DNA from: Streptomyces sp. CB02923
GTDB lineage: Bacteria > Actinomycetota > Actinomycetes > Streptomycetales > Streptomycetaceae
Length of the DNA stretch: 64,000 nucleotides
Assembly: GCF_001905005.1 (NCBI RefSeq)
Contig: NZ_LWKZ01000023.1
Span: forward strand, 434,001-498,000
Reading direction: 5' to 3'
Of this stretch, positions 41,621 to 50,522 are shown one piece after another. The position numbers and the translations under genes were made by a program. Positions within the stretch are counted from its first letter, which is position 1, and each line of letters begins with the position of its first letter. The notes beneath the pieces are model-generated. The model saw only the letters and a list, made by a program, of their open reading frames with translations, was not told where the DNA came from and did not search any database.

Positions 41621-41638
41621 AAGGTTAGCCTAACCTAA
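41620..41638. promoter_or_regulatory. Iron box (DmdR/IdeR site) between permease and receptor genes
   Basis: TAAGGTTAGCCTAACCTAA is a 19-bp near-perfect palindrome fitting the actinobacterial iron-box consensus (TTAGGTTAGGCTCACCTAA). It should repress both divergent transcripts when iron is plentiful. Confidence 0.85.
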
Positions 41639-41763
41639 GGCTTGACCGGGGCTTTTTGACGCCTGACGAGCCCGGACACCCGTGTTTCCGCGGCGCGCCC
41701 CGGAACAATGTATTCGTCAAACGCCGACCCGGCGCCGGACTTCACCACTCGGAGACTACAGAC

Positions 41764-42738
41764 ATGTCCACGCACTCCCTGCCGCGCGTCCGCCTGACCG
41801 CGGCGGCCGCCGTCACCACCGCCCTGGCGCTGGCCCTCACCGCCTGCGGAGGGGACGAGTCCGGTTCCGAGAAGGCAAAGGCCGGCGGCGCCGGCAAGGT
41901 CACCGTCACCGACGCCACCGGCGCCCGGGTCGAGGTCCCCGCCAAGCCCGCCAAGGTGATCGCGCTCAGCGAGATGGACCTCGACTCCGCGCTGGCCCTC
42001 GGGGTCCAGCCGATCGGCCTCACCGCGGGCCGCGGCCAGAAGGGCGCCCCCGGATACCTCGCCGACCGCGCCCGGGACATACCCGTCGTCGGCGCCGTCA
42101 CCGGCCCCGACATCGAGAAGGTGCTGCGCGCCAAGCCGGACGTCATCCTCGCCGGGCAGCTCGCCGACCAGAAGGTGCTCCAGCAGCTGAAGGCCGTCGC
42201 GCCGACCGTCGTCACCGTCGGCAAGGACAAGGACTGGAAGAAGGCGCTCGACGTCACCGGCCGGGTCCTCGGCAAGCAGAACGAGGCCAAGACCTTCCTC
42301 GACGGCTACGAGACCAGGGCCGCCGCCCTGAAGAAGAAGCTGGGCCCGAACGCAGGCGCCACCGTCTCCGTCGCCCGCTACTCCGCCAAGGGCACCGCCG
42401 TGATGCAGCAGGGCGTCTTCATCAGCGACATCCTCAAGGACCTCGGCTTCAAGCGGCCCGGCATCCAGAACGACCGCGGCCAGGGCCACTCCACCCCCAT
42501 CAGCGACGAGGACATCAAGCAGATCGACGGCGACTGGCTGTTCATCGGCACCCTCGCCGCCAAGGGCAAGGACGCCGACCTGTTCGCGGAGCTGAAGACC
42601 AAGCCCGCTTACCGCCAGCTCGGTGCCGTCCGCGAAGGCCACACCACCGAGATCGACGGTTCCAAGTGGACCAGCCTCGGCGGCGGCCTGGCGGCCCAGT
42701 CCGTCCTGGACGACATCGAGAAGGCCATGGCCAAGTGA
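41764..42738 (+). CDS. Siderophore-binding lipoprotein of ABC transporter (FepB/FhuD-like)
   Basis: Protein of 324 residues. Lipoprotein signal MSTHSLPRVRLTAAAAV...LALTACGG, lipidated Cys at about 27. The mature part is a type III periplasmic-binding fold: VPAKPAKVIALSEMDLDSALALGVQP, KVLRAKPDVILAGQ, and a C-terminal helix LAAQSVLDDIEKAM. It captures the ferric siderophore for the FecCD permeases. The ATG at 41764 lies 125 bases after the iron box. It is followed by the carrier-protein and NRPS genes on the same strand. Confidence 0.9.
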   Translation: MSTHSLPRVRLTAAAAVTTALALALTACGGDESGSEKAKAGGAGKVTVTDATGARVEVPAKPAKVIALSEMDLDSALALGVQPIGLTAGRGQKGAPGYLADRARDIPVVGAVTGPDIEKVLRAKPDVILAGQLADQKVLQQLKAVAPTVVTVGKDKDWKKALDVTGRVLGKQNEAKTFLDGYETRAAALKKKLGPNAGATVSVARYSAKGTAVMQQGVFISDILKDLGFKRPGIQNDRGQGHSTPISDEDIKQIDGDWLFIGTLAAKGKDADLFAELKTKPAYRQLGAVREGHTTEIDGSKWTSLGGGLAAQSVLDDIEKAMAK

Positions 42739-42878
42739 CGGACCGCACCGGCCGGACGGGGCCGGACCCCGCCCGGCCGGTGCCCGCTTGGCACCCGGGC
42801 GCCCCGGCCGCACACCGGAGCCCCGGCCGCACGGCCCCAGCCCCCACCGGCCACACCCCCCAAGGAGAACCACCTGTC

Positions 42879-43109
42879 ATGGCACTGACCATCGACCACC
42901 TGCGCGCGGACGTCGCCGACGTGCTGGGCGAGGACCCGGCCGACATCCCCGTCGACGAGAACCTCGTCGACTACGGCATGGACTCGGTCCGCATCATGGC
43001 GCTCCTGGAACGGTGGCGGCGCGACCACGGCACCCGGGCCGGCTTCGTGGACCTCGCCGAGCAGCCCGCCATCGAGGCGTGGGCCCGCGTCCTGGGCGCG
43101 GTCTCGTGA
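42879..43109 (+). CDS. Stand-alone aryl carrier protein
   Basis: Carrier protein of 76 residues. The phosphopantetheine site is LVDYGMDSVRIMALLERWRR (Ser in G-M-D-S), identical in style to the ArCP of EntB/DhbB-type isochorismatases but without the isochorismatase domain. It would carry 2,3-dihydroxybenzoyl loaded by an EntE-like ligase. The ATG at 42879 follows AAGGAGAACCACCTGTC. Its stop overlaps the NRPS start as GTGA. Confidence 0.88.
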   Translation: MALTIDHLRADVADVLGEDPADIPVDENLVDYGMDSVRIMALLERWRRDHGTRAGFVDLAEQPAIEAWARVLGAVS

Positions 43110-46100
43110 CGGCGCTCCTCGACGCCGGCGCGGACGGCCTGCGTACCGCCGAGGGCCTGCCGCTGACGGCCGCACAGACCGGCCTGTGGTACGCACAGGC
43201 CCTGGACCCGGCGAGCCCCGCGCAGAACACCGCCGAATACCTGGAGATCCACGGGACGGTGGACCCGGCGCTGTTCTCCGACGCGCTGCACCACGTGGTC
43301 ACCGAGGCCGACGCGCTGCGCGTCCGGATCGTGGAGACCGCCGAAGGGCCCCGCCAGCTCCCCCTGACCACGGGACCGGCGCCGCTGCCGCTCCACCTGG
43401 CGGACCTGCGCGCGGAGTCCGACCCCGACGCCGCGGCGCGCGCCTGGATGCGCGCCGACCTGGCCGAACCGTTCGACCTGGCCGCCGGGCCACTGTTCGC
43501 CCACGCGCTGTTCCGGGTCGGCGACGCCCGCTGGCTGTGGTACCAGCGCGTCCACCACGTCGTCATGGACGGCTTCGGCTACTCGCTGCTGGCCCGCCGC
43601 ACCGCCGAGGTCTACACGGCGCTCGCGGCCGGCGAACCCGTGGGCCCCGACACCTTCGGACGGCTGACCGACCTGGTCGACGACGACGCCGCGTACCGCG
43701 CCTCGGACGCGTACGAGGCCGACCGGCGGCACTGGAACGAGGCGTTCGCGGACCGGCCCGAGGCCGTCAACCTGGCCGGGCGCACCGCCCTGCCCTCCCG
43801 CACCCACCTGCGCCGCACCGCGTACCTGGAGCCCGCGACCACCGAACGGCTCAAGGAACTGGCCTCCTCGGTCCGCGCCACCTGGCCCGAGGTGCTGATC
43901 GCCGCCCAGGCGCTGTACCTGTCCCGGGCCACCGGCGCCGGGGAAGTCGTCCTCGGCCTGCCGATGATGGGCCGCATGGGCTCGGTGGCCCTGCGCGTCC
44001 CCGGCATGGTCATGAACGTCCTGCCGCTGCGCCTGACCGCCGGACCGCAGGCCACCTTCGCCGAACTGGTCCGCCAGGTCGTCCTCGGCATCCGCTCGGC
44101 CCGCCGCCACCAGCGCTACCGGTACGAGGACATCCGCCGCGACCTGGGCCTGCTCGGCGCCGACCGGGCGCTGGTCGGCCCGCTGGTCAACGTCATGCCC
44201 TTCGACTACGGCCTGGACTTCGCGGGAATTCCGGCCACCGCGCACAACCTGTCCACCGGCCCCGTCGACGAGCTGACCGTCAACGTCTACGACCGCGCCG
44301 ACGGCCGCGGCCTGCGCGTCGACTACGACGCCAACCCCGCGCTGTACGAGGAGACGGACCTCGGCCACCACCAGGAGCGCTTCCTGGACCTGCTGTCCCG
44401 CCTGGCGCACGCCGACCCGCACGCGCCCCAGAGCACGCACGGCATCGCCACGGCGGCCGAACGGACCCGGGTGCTGGAGACGTTCAACGCCACGGCCCGT
44501 CCGCTGCCGCCCACCACCCTCATCGGGCCCATCGAGGCGCAGGCCGCCCGTACCCCCGGCGCCACGGCGCTGGTCTTCGGGGACACCTCCTGGACGTACG
44601 CGGAACTCGACGCCCGCGCCAACCGGCTGGCCCGGCACCTGGCGTCCCTGGGCGTGCGGCCCGGCACGCTGGCCGCCGTCGCCGTACCGCGCTCCGCGGA
44701 CCTCGTCCTCACCCTGCTGGCCGTCCTCAAGGCGGGCGGCGCCTACCTGCCGCTGGACCCCGACTACCCCGCCGACCGGCTCGCGTACATGCTCGACGAC
44801 GCCCGGCCCGTGTGCGTGGTCACCGACCGGGCCGACCGCGTGCCCGGCGACGGCCGGGTACCGGTGGTCGTCCTGGACGGCCTCGCGCTGGACGCGTACC
44901 CCGGCACCGTCCCGCCCCGCCCGCTCACCCCGGGCCACCCCGCGTACGTCATCTACACCTCCGGGTCCACCGGCCGTCCCAAGGGCGTCGTGGTCAGCCA
45001 CCGGGCCATCGACAACCGGCTGCGCTGGATGCAGGGGCAGTACGGCCTGGAGGCGGGCGACCGGGTGCTCCAGAAGACGCCCTCCGGCTTCGACGTGTCC
45101 GTGTGGGAGTTCTTCTGGCCGCTGCGCCAGGGCGCCACGCTGGTGGTCGCCGAAGCCGGCGGCCACCGGGACCCCGCCTACCTGGCCCGCGTCATCCGCG
45201 AACAGGCCGTCACCACCTGCCACTTCGTACCGTCCATGCTCCAGGTGTTCCTCACCGAGCCGGACGCGGCGAACTGCGCGGGCCTGCGCCGGGTGTTCTG
45301 CAGCGGCGAGGCGCTGCCGCGCGAGACGGCCCGGGAGTTCGCGCGGGCGCTGCCCGGCGTGGAACTGCACAACCTGTACGGGCCCACCGAGGCGGCCGTC
45401 GACGTCACGCACCACGCGTGCGCACCCGACGGCGAAGGCGCGGTGCCCATCGGAGCGCCCGTCTGGAACACCCGCCTGTACGTCCTGGACGCGGCGCTGC
45501 AGCCCTGCCCGCCCGGCGTCCCCGGCGAGCTGTACCTCGCCGGGACCCAGCTCGCCGACGGCTACCTGGGGCGGCCCGGCCTGACGGCGACCCGCTTCGT
45601 CGACGATCCGTACGGCCCCGCGGCCGGCCGCATGTACCGCACCGGCGACCTCGCCCGCTGGACCGACGGCGGCGAACTGCTCTACCTCGGCCGCACCGAC
45701 CACCAGGTCAAACTGCGCGGCCAGCGCGTCGAACTCGGCGAGATCGAGGAGGCACTGGCCGCCCTGCCCGCCGTCGGCGCGGCCTGCGCGGTGGTGCGCG
45801 AGGACCGGCCCGGCGACCAGCGGCTGACCGGCTACGTCACGTACGAGCACCGCGACGGCGTGGCCCCGCCGGACCCGGAGGACCTGCGCGACGCGCTCGC
45901 CCGCACCCTGCCGGAGCACATGGTGCCCAACAGCGTGATCCCGCTGGAGGAGTTCCCGCTCAGCCCCAACGGCAAGCTGGACCGCAAGAAGCTCCCGGCC
46001 CCCTCCTTCGAAGCGGGACCCGGCCGCGCCCCGCGCACCCACCGGGAGGAGACCCTCACCCGGCTGTTCGCCGAGGTGCTGGGCCTGCCCCGCGTCGGCG

Positions 46101-47047
46101 TGGACGACGCGTTCTTCGACCTGGGCGGCACCTCGCTGCTGGCGGCCCGCCTGATGGCACGGATACGCGACACGCTCGGCACTCACCTGGCCATCGGCGC
46201 GCTCTTCCAGGACCGCACCCCGGCCGCGCTCGCCGCCCGCCTGGACGGCGACGGGACCGGCGGGGACGCGCTGGACGTCCTGCTGCCGCTGCGCGAGGCA
46301 GGCGACCGCGTACCGCTGTTCGTCCTGCACCCGGCGGGCGGCATCAGCTGGTGCTACTCCGGCCTGCTCTCCCGGCTCGACCCCGCCCAGCCGGTGTACG
46401 GCCTCCAGGCCCGCGGCCTGGCCCGCGACGAAGCCCTCCCGGCGACGATGGAGGAGATGGCCGCCGACTACGTACGGCAGTTGCGCACCGTCCGGCCGCA
46501 CGGCCCCTACCGGCTGCTCGGCTGGTCCGTGGGCGGCGTCCTCGCCCACACCGTGGCGGTGCGGCTCCAGGAGGCGGGGGAGCGGGTCGAGTTCCTCGCC
46601 CTGCTGGACGCCTACCCCTCCGACCAGTGGCGCGACCAGGCCGTCCCCAAGGAGACCGACGCGCTGAACGCCCTGCTGCGGATGGCGGGCTTCGAGCGCA
46701 CGGACGAGCTGACCCGTGAGGACGTCCTGGAGACGCTGCGCCGCGAGGGCAGTGCGCTGGCCGGGCTGTCCGACCGCACGCTGTCCGCCGTCGTCGACAT
46801 CGTCGTCAACAACGCCCGTCTCATGCGGGAACACGAGCACCGGGTGTTCACCGGCGACGCGCTGTTCTTCACCGCCGTCGCCCCGCGGGCCGAGGACTGG
46901 CTGACCCGGAACGCCTGGAAGCCGTACGTCAGGGGCGAGCTGGCCAACCACGACGTGGACTGCCTGCATCCGCAGATGACGCAGCCGCGCTGGATGGACG
47001 AGATCGGCGCGGTGGTCGCGGCACGCCTGGCGGAACTGGATGCCTGA
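43106..47047 (+). CDS. entF: EntF-like siderophore NRPS (C-A-T-TE), serine-activating
   Basis: NRPS of 1,313 residues. The condensation domain (1-440) has VHHVVMDGFG near residue 150. The adenylation domain (about 480-960) has YTSGSTGRPKGVVVSH near 615. Its specificity residues, read from FDVSVWEFFW, CHFVPSML, RRVFCSGE and LYGPTEAAVDV, give D-V-W-H-F-S-L-V-D(-K), the serine code of EntF. The carrier site is FFDLGGTSLLAARL near 1004. The thioesterase has GWSVGGVLAHT near 1138 and a late His in NHDVDCLH or LHPQM. The GTG at 43106 overlaps the ArCP stop. With the ArCP it should condense DHB with Ser and oligomerise on the TE, as in enterobactin. No MbtH gene is seen. Confidence 0.92.
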   Translation: MTALLDAGADGLRTAEGLPLTAAQTGLWYAQALDPASPAQNTAEYLEIHGTVDPALFSDALHHVVTEADALRVRIVETAEGPRQLPLTTGPAPLPLHLADLRAESDPDAAARAWMRADLAEPFDLAAGPLFAHALFRVGDARWLWYQRVHHVVMDGFGYSLLARRTAEVYTALAAGEPVGPDTFGRLTDLVDDDAAYRASDAYEADRRHWNEAFADRPEAVNLAGRTALPSRTHLRRTAYLEPATTERLKELASSVRATWPEVLIAAQALYLSRATGAGEVVLGLPMMGRMGSVALRVPGMVMNVLPLRLTAGPQATFAELVRQVVLGIRSARRHQRYRYEDIRRDLGLLGADRALVGPLVNVMPFDYGLDFAGIPATAHNLSTGPVDELTVNVYDRADGRGLRVDYDANPALYEETDLGHHQERFLDLLSRLAHADPHAPQSTHGIATAAERTRVLETFNATARPLPPTTLIGPIEAQAARTPGATALVFGDTSWTYAELDARANRLARHLASLGVRPGTLAAVAVPRSADLVLTLLAVLKAGGAYLPLDPDYPADRLAYMLDDARPVCVVTDRADRVPGDGRVPVVVLDGLALDAYPGTVPPRPLTPGHPAYVIYTSGSTGRPKGVVVSHRAIDNRLRWMQGQYGLEAGDRVLQKTPSGFDVSVWEFFWPLRQGATLVVAEAGGHRDPAYLARVIREQAVTTCHFVPSMLQVFLTEPDAANCAGLRRVFCSGEALPRETAREFARALPGVELHNLYGPTEAAVDVTHHACAPDGEGAVPIGAPVWNTRLYVLDAALQPCPPGVPGELYLAGTQLADGYLGRPGLTATRFVDDPYGPAAGRMYRTGDLARWTDGGELLYLGRTDHQVKLRGQRVELGEIEEALAALPAVGAACAVVREDRPGDQRLTGYVTYEHRDGVAPPDPEDLRDALARTLPEHMVPNSVIPLEEFPLSPNGKLDRKKLPAPSFEAGPGRAPRTHREETLTRLFAEVLGLPRVGVDDAFFDLGGTSLLAARLMARIRDTLGTHLAIGALFQDRTPAALAARLDGDGTGGDALDVLLPLREAGDRVPLFVLHPAGGISWCYSGLLSRLDPAQPVYGLQARGLARDEALPATMEEMAADYVRQLRTVRPHGPYRLLGWSVGGVLAHTVAVRLQEAGERVEFLALLDAYPSDQWRDQAVPKETDALNALLRMAGFERTDELTREDVLETLRREGSALAGLSDRTLSAVVDIVVNNARLMREHEHRVFTGDALFFTAVAPRAEDWLTRNAWKPYVRGELANHDVDCLHPQMTQPRWMDEIGAVVAARLAELDA

Positions 47048-47062
47048 CGGGCCGTAGGGCCG

Positions 47063-47095
47063 GGGCCGGGTGCGCCGTTCCGGTGTGCCCGGCCC
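47063..47095 (+). terminator. Hairpin after the NRPS gene
   Basis: GGGCCGGG and CCCGGCCC arms with a 17-base loop begin 16 bases after the stop. It would separate the NRPS transcript from the iron-boxed beta-propeller gene. Confidence 0.45.
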
Positions 47096-47134
47096 GCCCC
47101 GGCTCCGGCCGGGTACCGGCCGATGGAGTGCAAC

Positions 47135-47153
47135 TTAGGTAAGGCTAAGCTAA
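47135..47153. promoter_or_regulatory. Iron box upstream of the beta-propeller gene
   Basis: TTAGGTAAGGCTAAGCTAA is 19 bases long, 72 bases ahead of the start at 47225, and matches the iron-box consensus at nearly every position. Confidence 0.82.
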
Positions 47154-47224
47154 TCTTTGACCGCGTCGGGTGGATCTCCCCCGACCGCCCTCTCCCGCCC
47201 GCCTCTTCAGGAGGAGTCCAGACC

Positions 47225-48313
47225 ATGAGCGCCCTCAAGACGCTGAAGCCCCGCACCGCCTCCCGCCGCCTCGCCCGCAACGCCACGGCCCTCGCCGTCG
47301 CCACGGGCAGCGTCCTCGCGGTGACCGGCACCGCCGTCGCGCACGACCGGCCCGCGCGCCAGGCGTCGTACCGCGTGGACACCGCGCAACTGGCCACCGG
47401 GCTCTACCAGTCGGCCTACTCCGAGCGGCACCACGCCCTGTGGACCACGACAGCCGTCGGCCGGCCGCCGGTCACCCAGTCCAGACTGCTCAAGGTCGAC
47501 CCGAAGACGCTCAAGACCAAGGCCGCGTACACGCCGCCGGTCACCGACCCGGCGACCGGCGCCGTCGAGGCGGTCTACGGCGTGGCCGTGGACGACGAGC
47601 ACGACACCGTGTGGACCACCAACACCCGCAACAACTCGGTGGCCGTCTACAACCAGCGGACCGGCAAGCACCTCGCCACCCTGCCCGGCGTCGCGCACGC
47701 CCGCGAGATAGTCGTCGACAAGCGCCACGACCTCGCCTGGGCCAGCGGCTTCGGCGACGGCTCGGTCGTCGCGTTCGACACCCGCACCTTCAAGGAGAAG
47801 AAGCGGGTCAAGGTCGAGGGCGCGGGCACCGCCGGGCTCGCCGTCGACACCCGCACCGGCACCGCCTACGCCACCGACCTGAACAACGACCGGATCATCG
47901 CGGTCAGCCCGTACAAGGCCGAGCCGCGCTTCATCCCCACCGGTGACGCCCCCATCGGCATCGAACTGTCCGCCGACGGCCGCACCGCCTACACGGCCAA
48001 CCAGGCCGCCGGCACCCTCTCGGTCGTCGACCTGCGCAAGGGCGCCGTCACCCGGACCGTCACCACCGGCGCCGGCGCGATCTCCGTCGCCGCCGACCAC
48101 CGCTCCGGCCGGGTCTTCGTCGCCAACCGCGGCAGCGGCACCACGACCGTCGTGGACCCGGAGAAGGGCACCGTCCTGGCCGACCTCGCCACCGGCCCCA
48201 ACCCGAACCACGTCAGCGTCCGTCGCGGCACCGCCTACGTGGTGGACAAGTCCGCGGCCGGTGCCGACCGGATCGACTCGGTGCACCGCATCAGCCTGAC
48301 GCGCTCCCACTGA
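47225..48313 (+). CDS. Secreted YncE-like beta-propeller protein
   Basis: Exported protein of 362 residues. N-terminal signal with twin Arg (ASRRLARNATALAVATGSVLAVTGTAVAH). The mature part is a seven-bladed propeller with YVTN/NHL-like repeats: VAVDDEHDTVWTTNTRNNSVAVYNQRTGK, AVDTRTGTAYATDLNNDRIIAVS, LSADGRTAYTANQAAGTLSVVDLRKG, AADHRSGRVFVANRGSGTTTVVDPEKG. The ATG at 47225 follows CAGGAGGAG. Its iron box and place beside siderophore genes suggest a surface role in iron acquisition; direct function is unknown. Confidence 0.86.
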   Translation: MSALKTLKPRTASRRLARNATALAVATGSVLAVTGTAVAHDRPARQASYRVDTAQLATGLYQSAYSERHHALWTTTAVGRPPVTQSRLLKVDPKTLKTKAAYTPPVTDPATGAVEAVYGVAVDDEHDTVWTTNTRNNSVAVYNQRTGKHLATLPGVAHAREIVVDKRHDLAWASGFGDGSVVAFDTRTFKEKKRVKVEGAGTAGLAVDTRTGTAYATDLNNDRIIAVSPYKAEPRFIPTGDAPIGIELSADGRTAYTANQAAGTLSVVDLRKGAVTRTVTTGAGAISVAADHRSGRVFVANRGSGTTTVVDPEKGTVLADLATGPNPNHVSVRRGTAYVVDKSAAGADRIDSVHRISLTRSH

Positions 48314-48340
48314 GATCCGGCACGACGCCGCTCCCCGCAC

Positions 48341-48374
48341 CGGGGCCCGGCCGCACACCGGCGGCCGGGCTCCG
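48341..48374. terminator. Bidirectional hairpin between convergent genes
   Basis: GCCCGGCCG pairs with CGGCCGGGC across an 8-base loop, extended by CCGG/CCGG after one mismatch. It sits between the two convergent iron-regulated genes. Confidence 0.65.
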
Positions 48375-48379
48375 GCGTG

Positions 48380-49660
48380 TCATCCGGCCACCGGCCCGGC
48401 CGTCCCCGGGCCGAGCAGGTCGCACAGCCCCTCGGCCAGCTCCGTGCGCCAGCACAGGTAGTCATGACCGCCGTTGTACTCGCGGTAGACCGCGTCGTCG
48501 TACCCCTTGGCCGCCAGGGTGTCGCGCAGCCGGCGGTTCGCGGGCAGCGCGACCCACTCCTGCTCGCCCGCCGCCAGGCGGAACCGCACCGGGAGCCGCG
48601 GGGACGCGGCGATCCGCTCGGTCAGCCACTGCGCGCCCGGACCGTTCGGCCACCAGAACGAACCCGACTGCGCCAGGACGCAGCCGAACCGGCCGGGCGC
48701 GGTCACCGCCGCGTACGCGGCCGTCAGACCGCCCAGGCTCTGGCCCGCCACCACCGTACGGGCGGGATCGGCGGTCAGCGGCAGATCCGCGCCCGCCCAG
48801 GGCAGCAGCTCGTCCGCGAGGAAACCGGCGAACCGGGGATCGCAGGTCATCTCGGCCCAGCGGGTGTCCGCGCCCAGCGACTCCGGCAGCAGCGCGGCCA
48901 GCGGCGGAATACGGCCGTCCGCGACGAGATTGTCCAGCAGTGTCGCCACGCCGAGCCCCGGCTGCCACATCTCCCCGTCCAGGAGGACGAGGACGGGCAG
49001 CTCGGCACCCGGCTCCACGCCGCCCGCAGGCACGTACCGCCACACCCGGCGCTCGTTGCCGAGCAGCGCGCTGCGGACGGAGTGGACGGAGACGGATCCC
49101 CTGGGTACGCCGGGCCGTTCCCGCCATTCCGTGCTGCCCGGCGCCCCGGACAGTGCGACACAGGGGGTCGGATCGCCATCCCAACGGCCCGCCAGGGCGT
49201 GCGGGTTGTACGGGTCGGAGCGCCGCTGCGTGCGCAGCCAGGGCCAGTACGCGGCGTCGTCCGCGGGGCCGCCGCCCTCGTCCACGCACAGCGTGTACGT
49301 GGCGTGCCAGTCCCGGCGCATCCGCACCGACCAGTGCCACACGTCCGTGCCGGGGACGCGGTCCATGAGGTTGCCGGACGGGTCACGCGGATCGGCGATC
49401 TTGTTGGGCGACACCAGGACCGCACGGGTCGCGGGGGAGCCGCGCCACAGGAACGTGACCACGGCGTGGTCCGCCGCACCCTCCGGATCCGGACCGGTCA
49501 GCGGCGTACCCTCGCGTTCCACCGCCCGCCAGAACTCCGCCCCGGACATCCCGGCCGCCCGGCGGACGACACGTTCGTCGGTGACGCGCGGCACGGGCGA
49601 GGGCCGCGGCATCCGGGGCGGATGCCGCGGCGAGCCGGAGGGCGGGGCGGTGACGGTCAT
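48380..49660 (-). CDS. fes: Enterochelin-esterase-like hydrolase (Fes family)
   Basis: Cytosolic esterase of 426 residues. An N-terminal Fes-type domain (VTFLWRGSPATRAVLVSPNKIADPR, VWHWSVRMRRDWHATYTL) precedes the alpha/beta hydrolase domain: VLVLLDGEMWQPGL, nucleophile Ser in VVAGQSLGGLTAAYAA, FGCVLAQSGSFWW, and the catalytic His in YREYNGGHDYLCWR. Fes cleaves the trilactone of ferric enterobactin to release iron. The ATG at 49660 has GGAG upstream, and an iron box lies 60 bases further up. It converges with the propeller gene. Confidence 0.9.
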   Translation of the reverse strand: MTVTAPPSGSPRHPPRMPRPSPVPRVTDERVVRRAAGMSGAEFWRAVEREGTPLTGPDPEGAADHAVVTFLWRGSPATRAVLVSPNKIADPRDPSGNLMDRVPGTDVWHWSVRMRRDWHATYTLCVDEGGGPADDAAYWPWLRTQRRSDPYNPHALAGRWDGDPTPCVALSGAPGSTEWRERPGVPRGSVSVHSVRSALLGNERRVWRYVPAGGVEPGAELPVLVLLDGEMWQPGLGVATLLDNLVADGRIPPLAALLPESLGADTRWAEMTCDPRFAGFLADELLPWAGADLPLTADPARTVVAGQSLGGLTAAYAAVTAPGRFGCVLAQSGSFWWPNGPGAQWLTERIAASPRLPVRFRLAAGEQEWVALPANRRLRDTLAAKGYDDAVYREYNGGHDYLCWRTELAEGLCDLLGPGTAGPVAG

Positions 49661-49719
49661 CGAAGCGGTCTCCGTGTCGGTGGTGCGGGGGAGGTGCGGC
49701 GCTGCTGCCGGTCGATGGG

Positions 49720-49738
49720 TAAGGCCACCCTTACCTTA
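49720..49738. promoter_or_regulatory. Iron box upstream of the esterase gene
   Basis: TAAGGCCACCCTTACCTTA (read on the other strand TAAGGTAAGGGTGGCCTTA) resembles the iron-box consensus with two or three deviations and sits 60 bases ahead of the esterase start. Confidence 0.65.
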
Positions 49739-49779
49739 CGTCGTGGCGCGTGGGCCGGGCGGGCGGAAGGTACCGGGGG

Positions 49780-50331
49780 TCAGCGCGGCACGCCGAGGCC
49801 GTCGAGGACGATGCCCACGACCCGGTCGAGCGCTTCGCCTTCGCCGAGGTCCGTGGCGTGCGCGAGGGCCCGCAGGAGGAGGGAGACGTCGTCGCCGGTG
49901 ACCTCGGGGCGTGCGGCGCCGGCGGCCTGGGCGCGGTGGAGCGCGCCGTCGAGGGCCGCGCGGAAGGCGTCGGCCGCCTCGGTGACCGGCCGGGACAGGC
50001 CCTCTCTGCCGTCGTGCGGAGGCAGCAGGTCCAGCAGGGTCATCTTCACCGGCCCTGCCGCCGCGAGGGTCTTCATCAGGGAGGCGAAGGCTTGGCCCGC
50101 GTCCCGGCTGTCGGCGAGCCGCAACGCCTCGGCGGTCAGCTTCTCCAGGTGGCGCACCGCGGTGGCCTCGATCAGGTCCTGCTTGGTGGCGAAGTTGCGG
50201 AAGACGGTGGCGATGCTGACCCCGGCCCGCCGGGCGACCTCGTCGGTGGAGGCGGCCGCCCCCTTCTCGGCGAACACATGCTCGGCGGCCAGCAGGACCT
50301 TCTCCCTGTTGGCGGCTCCGTCGCGGCGCAT
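49780..50331 (-). CDS. TetR-family regulator (probable pobA repressor)
   Basis: Repressor of 183 residues. The helix-turn-helix is STDEVARRAGVSIATVFRNFATKQDLIEA; the C-terminal part has GEALDRVVGIVLDGLG. The ATG at 50331 with GGGG upstream is preferred to the TTG at 50349. It is divergent from the PobA-like gene, and an inverted repeat with a third half-site (50351-50380) lies between them. A ligand such as 4-hydroxybenzoate is plausible but not shown. Confidence 0.86.
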   Translation of the reverse strand: MRRDGAANREKVLLAAEHVFAEKGAAASTDEVARRAGVSIATVFRNFATKQDLIEATAVRHLEKLTAEALRLADSRDAGQAFASLMKTLAAAGPVKMTLLDLLPPHDGREGLSRPVTEAADAFRAALDGALHRAQAAGAARPEVTGDDVSLLLRALAHATDLGEGEALDRVVGIVLDGLGVPR

Positions 50332-50350
50332 ACCGGACCCCTTTTGCAAA

Positions 50351-50380
50351 CGTAGTGAGCACTACGTATGATGCGTAGTG
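50351..50380. promoter_or_regulatory. TetR operator between divergent tetR and pobA
   Basis: CGTAGTGAGCACTACG has 7-bp perfect arms. A third direct half-site, GCGTAGTG, follows at 50373-50380. Confidence 0.7.
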
Positions 50381-50522
50381 AAGACTCCGCTTAAGGGTAG
50401 GGCGCCGCGTCCGCGTGCGCCAAACGCGCGGAGCGGGCCGTGTCCCGGCGGCCGTCGTCGCGGCGCGGCCGCGGGCGCGCGGGGCGGCTCGCCCGGAACC
50501 AGAGCACCGAGGAGCGCCATTC

